From Microbacterium sp. H83 (GTDB lineage: Bacteria > Actinomycetota > Actinomycetes > Actinomycetales > Microbacteriaceae), in assembly GCF_001650405.1 (NCBI RefSeq), contig NZ_LWCU01000021.1:1-54011 (forward strand): DNA of 54,011 bases. Direction: 5' to 3'. The notes under the pieces are model-generated. The model saw only the letters and a program-made list of their open reading frames with translations. It ran no database searches and was not told the origin of the DNA. How positions within the stretch are numbered: position 1 is the stretch's first letter; each line of letters begins with the position of its first letter. This document shows positions 52,175-54,011 of the stretch, piece after piece. A program made the position numbers and the translations under genes.

Positions 52175-53302
52175 TCATCCTGCCAGCTGCGGTGGTTGCC
52201 ACAGGCGCGTACCGTCCTCGAGCCATTCGTCGATCGATTCCCTGGCGTCGACCGGCACCCAGGCCTCCCACGCCCATGTGGCAGCAGAGCCCACGGCGAC
52301 CGTCGCGACCACGGCGCCGCCGACCACCCATCCGAAGGGACCGCCGGCCGCGGCGATCGCACCGCCGACCACGGCACCGCCCGCCGCGCCGCCGGCGGCT
52401 CCCGCGATCGCGGACGACCCGGACTCCCCGTCGGCGATCGCCGCGCCGATCGTGACGATCTCGATCGCCGGGCCGACGATGGGGATGATCTTCCCGATGC
52501 GACTCACCTGCTCGACGTGATCGAGCAGCTCCTCCATGCCTTCGCGGATCGCCCGCGGGTTGGCGGCCTCTGCCGCCGCCTGTGTCGCGGGATTGCCGGA
52601 CCTCAGCTGGTCCGTGAAGGTGTCCGCGTCGTCCTGCATCTGCTGCGCCACCGTACGCCAGTCGGCCAGGTCGCGTTCCGTGCGGGTCTCGGCCGCCTCG
52701 AGCGCGGCGTCGACGACGGTCTTGTTCGCATCCGTGGAGGCGAGTTCACCGACGATCCCGTCGAGCGGTGACAGGTCTTCGAGGCAGGCGATCAGCGAGG
52801 CGAAGTTCTCGGAGCACCACGTCTCGAGCTCACCCCACCACGTGCCCACCCGCGTGGCGAGGTCGTTGTATGTCGTGACCCGCGACATGAACGCGTCCCA
52901 CTCGGCGATCAGCTCGGGGTCCGCATCCGCGGTGGGGCACGCGGCCAGATCCGTGGTCGGCTCCAGCACGACCTTGCCGTGCACCGTGAGTCCGCGGTCT
53001 GCCGCCTGCGTCAGATAGGAGTCGAAGTCCTCGCGCCCCCGGTCGAGCCGGTTGGCGTAGGCGTGCAGCACCGGCGCCGCGTCGCCCAGGTACTTCATCG
53101 CCGGGCTGCACCGGTTGCGGACCGAGGTCGCCGTCCGCTGGAAAGCGCTGCCTGCCTCTCCTCGCAGGTAGTTCTCGCTCTGGCCCGCGACGTAGGCCAG
53201 TTCGAGATCGACGTCGACGAGCGACGAGCTCATGCGAGACATCCAGTCGCCGAGTGCGCGGACTGCGGCAGGGTCGCCGGGGATGTGGAGATCGACGCTC
53301 AC
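52175..53302 (-). CDS. Type VII-associated toxin candidate with glycine-zipper membrane region
   Basis: The 375-residue protein has a helical N-terminal region (residues 1-110, WXG/LXG-like), a helical middle (about 130-270), then a glycine/alanine-rich hydrophobic zone at 297-345 (GAAGGAAGGAVVGGAIAAAGGPFGWVVGGAVVATVAVG) and an amphipathic tail (ARESIDEWLEDGTRLW). Glycine zippers of this kind occur in membrane-depolarising type VII toxins such as TspA-like and TelE-like proteins. Cys64, 122, 163 and 173 are also present. The GTG start overlaps the stop of the small upstream gene (GTGA), and a membrane protein gene follows. Toxicity is inferred. Confidence 0.6.
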   Translation of the reverse strand: MSVDLHIPGDPAAVRALGDWMSRMSSSLVDVDLELAYVAGQSENYLRGEAGSAFQRTATSVRNRCSPAMKYLGDAAPVLHAYANRLDRGREDFDSYLTQAADRGLTVHGKVVLEPTTDLAACPTADADPELIAEWDAFMSRVTTYNDLATRVGTWWGELETWCSENFASLIACLEDLSPLDGIVGELASTDANKTVVDAALEAAETRTERDLADWRTVAQQMQDDADTFTDQLRSGNPATQAAAEAANPRAIREGMEELLDHVEQVSRIGKIIPIVGPAIEIVTIGAAIADGESGSSAIAGAAGGAAGGAVVGGAIAAAGGPFGWVVGGAVVATVAVGSAATWAWEAWVPVDARESIDEWLEDGTRLWQPPQLAG

Positions 53303-53595
53303 GGCTCGTCCAGCTCTTCCTCGATGTCGCGGATCTCCTCGGCCATCTCCTCGTTCGTGAGGGTCATGTCGGCGAGCACGTCGTTCGTGATCGCCGACAG
53401 CGCCCTCGTCGCGTCGTTGGCGACGCCGGCGGCCTCGGCTCCCGCCGACGCCACCAGGGCGATGATCGACGTCGCGATTCCCGCATCGGGCGCGGACGGG
53501 AGGTCGGCGAGCGCGGCGTCGGAGTCGTCGATGCGGGCGACCACCTCGCGGAGGCGGATCTCCATGCCGTCGCGGTCCACATAGATGTCGGTCAC
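53299..53595 (-). CDS. Small helical ESX-like partner protein
   Basis: The 98-residue protein is almost entirely helical: MEIRLREVVARIDDSDAALADL, then IATSIIALVASAGAEAAGVANDATRALSAITNDVLADMTLTNEEMAEEIRDIEEELDEP with an acidic tail. It lacks a W-x-G turn, but its size and position directly before a large effector gene (GTGA overlap) fit the small helical partner proteins that guide LXG or WXG effectors to the type VII machine. GGAGGA lies 8 nt before the GTG. The role is inferred from context. Confidence 0.6.
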   Translation of the reverse strand: MTDIYVDRDGMEIRLREVVARIDDSDAALADLPSAPDAGIATSIIALVASAGAEAAGVANDATRALSAITNDVLADMTLTNEEMAEEIRDIEEELDEP

Positions 53596-53918
53596 GCGAT
53601 TCGTCCTCCGCTCCTCTGAGACGTGGGGACGGGCAGATCGAAGGCGACGACGTCGAATGCCTGCGCCTGCTTGACGCGACCGAGCTCGGGTGTCGGCAGC
53701 ATCACCCACGGCTGCTGCTCGCCGCAGCACGCCGCGAGGCGATCGAGCGCCGTGTAGGCGAGCAGGCCGGTCCGACCGTTCGTCAGCGGGCGCACGGCGA
53801 ACATCCGGCCCTGGTCGTCCGGCATATCGATGACCGGCAGGTAGAGCACCGGTGGCACGATCGTGCCTCCGCTCGGCTGGCTCGGCTCGCTCGGCTCGCT
53901 CGGCGAAGTACTCCACAT
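53592..53918 (-). CDS. SseB-like domain protein of the effector cluster
   Basis: The 108-residue protein has a Ser/Glu/Pro repeat at the N-terminus (SEPSEPSQPS), then VLYLPVIDMPDDQGRMFAVRPLTNGRTGLLAYTALDRLAACCGEQQPWVMLPTPELG, which resembles the SseB-like domains found in actinobacterial proteins next to ESX effectors. The function of this domain is unknown. GAGGGGGG precedes the ATG. Its stop overlaps the next start (GTGA), so it is the first gene of the four-gene cluster. Confidence 0.6.
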   Translation of the reverse strand: MWSTSPSEPSEPSQPSGGTIVPPVLYLPVIDMPDDQGRMFAVRPLTNGRTGLLAYTALDRLAACCGEQQPWVMLPTPELGRVKQAQAFDVVAFDLPVPTSQRSGGRIA

Positions 53919-53952
53919 CTCGTTGCCCCCCTCGGTCGTGGATGTCGCGTCG

Positions 53953-53958
53953 ATCCTA
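53953..53958 (-). promoter_or_regulatory. Putative -10 box (TAGGAT) of the second effector cluster
   Basis: TAGGAT on the minus strand lies 34 nt upstream of the ATG at 53918, which has its own GAGGGGGG ribosome binding site. No clear -35 box is seen. Confidence 0.35.
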
Positions 53959-54011
53959 ACGGCCGAGCGATCTCGAGGGTTCCTCGGTGTGGTGGGGGTC
54001 GGGTGGTGAGG

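Noticed and set aside
42562..53918. A complete type VII secretion locus
   Set aside because: No EccB, EccC, EccD, EccE or mycosin-like gene is seen; only effector, partner and immunity genes are present.

Overview
This window is high-GC DNA (about 70% G+C by eye, locally near 50%) from an actinobacterium, most likely Microbacteriaceae and probably Microbacterium. The reasons are a DUF222/HNH gene end at the left edge, the dnaK-grpE-dnaJ-hspR operon with HAIR-like operators, many ATGA/GTGA stop-start overlaps, CUT1 sugar transporters without a local ATPase, and two WXG100 effector clusters. No rRNA, tRNA, CRISPR array or insertion sequence was recognised.

Layout. 1-3.9 kb: end of an HNH gene, a cation diffusion facilitator, a UMF1-type MFS protein and a double-domain Lrp/AsnC regulator. 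4.1-9.7 kb: a coupled catabolic operon of MHS transporter, amidohydrolase, ThDP-dependent decarboxylase-like enzyme and ureohydrolase, possibly for guanidino compounds. 9.7-16.1 kb: a RIO-type kinase with a 20-codon upstream ORF, an MFS exporter, an AraC regulator, a DUF3817 protein, a lipoprotein, a thioredoxin-reductase-like flavoprotein and a CbiX/SirB-type chelatase. 16.2-20.3 kb: the heat-shock operon. 20.35-21.8 kb: a Tat-type lipoprotein amine oxidase whose FAD-binding segments appear circularly permuted. 22.6-26.0 kb: a sugar ABC transporter.

26.1-34.9 kb: a GntR/FCD repressor and a tripartite tricarboxylate transporter operon share a rare palindromic operator. Between them, on the other strand, lies a four-gene overlapping operon that joins a partner-switching module (GAF-PP2C phosphatase, STAS antagonist, RsbW-like kinase) to a membrane cellulose-synthase-like glycosyltransferase. 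34.9-42.5 kb: an acyl-CoA ligase, a LacI repressor, a sugar kinase plus fucose-isomerase-like pair under a matching LacI operator, and a second LacI gene.

42.5-45.3 kb: two WXG100 proteins, a nuclease-type toxin and two duplicated immunity candidates, of lower G+C than their surroundings. 45.3-49.8 kb: divergent GH5-like and GH38 glycosidases, suggesting mannan or mannoside breakdown. 49.8-51.4 kb: DUF2252 and MmcQ/YjbR genes. 51.4-53.9 kb: a second effector cluster with a glycine-zipper toxin candidate and a multi-pass membrane protein as its likely immunity factor. No intergenic gap exceeds 300 bases. Two cross-cutting patterns stand out: several genes have a TANNNT hexamer exactly 6-7 nt before the start codon (leaderless transcripts), and the hexamer GGATGC/GCATCC is strikingly over-represented on both strands.
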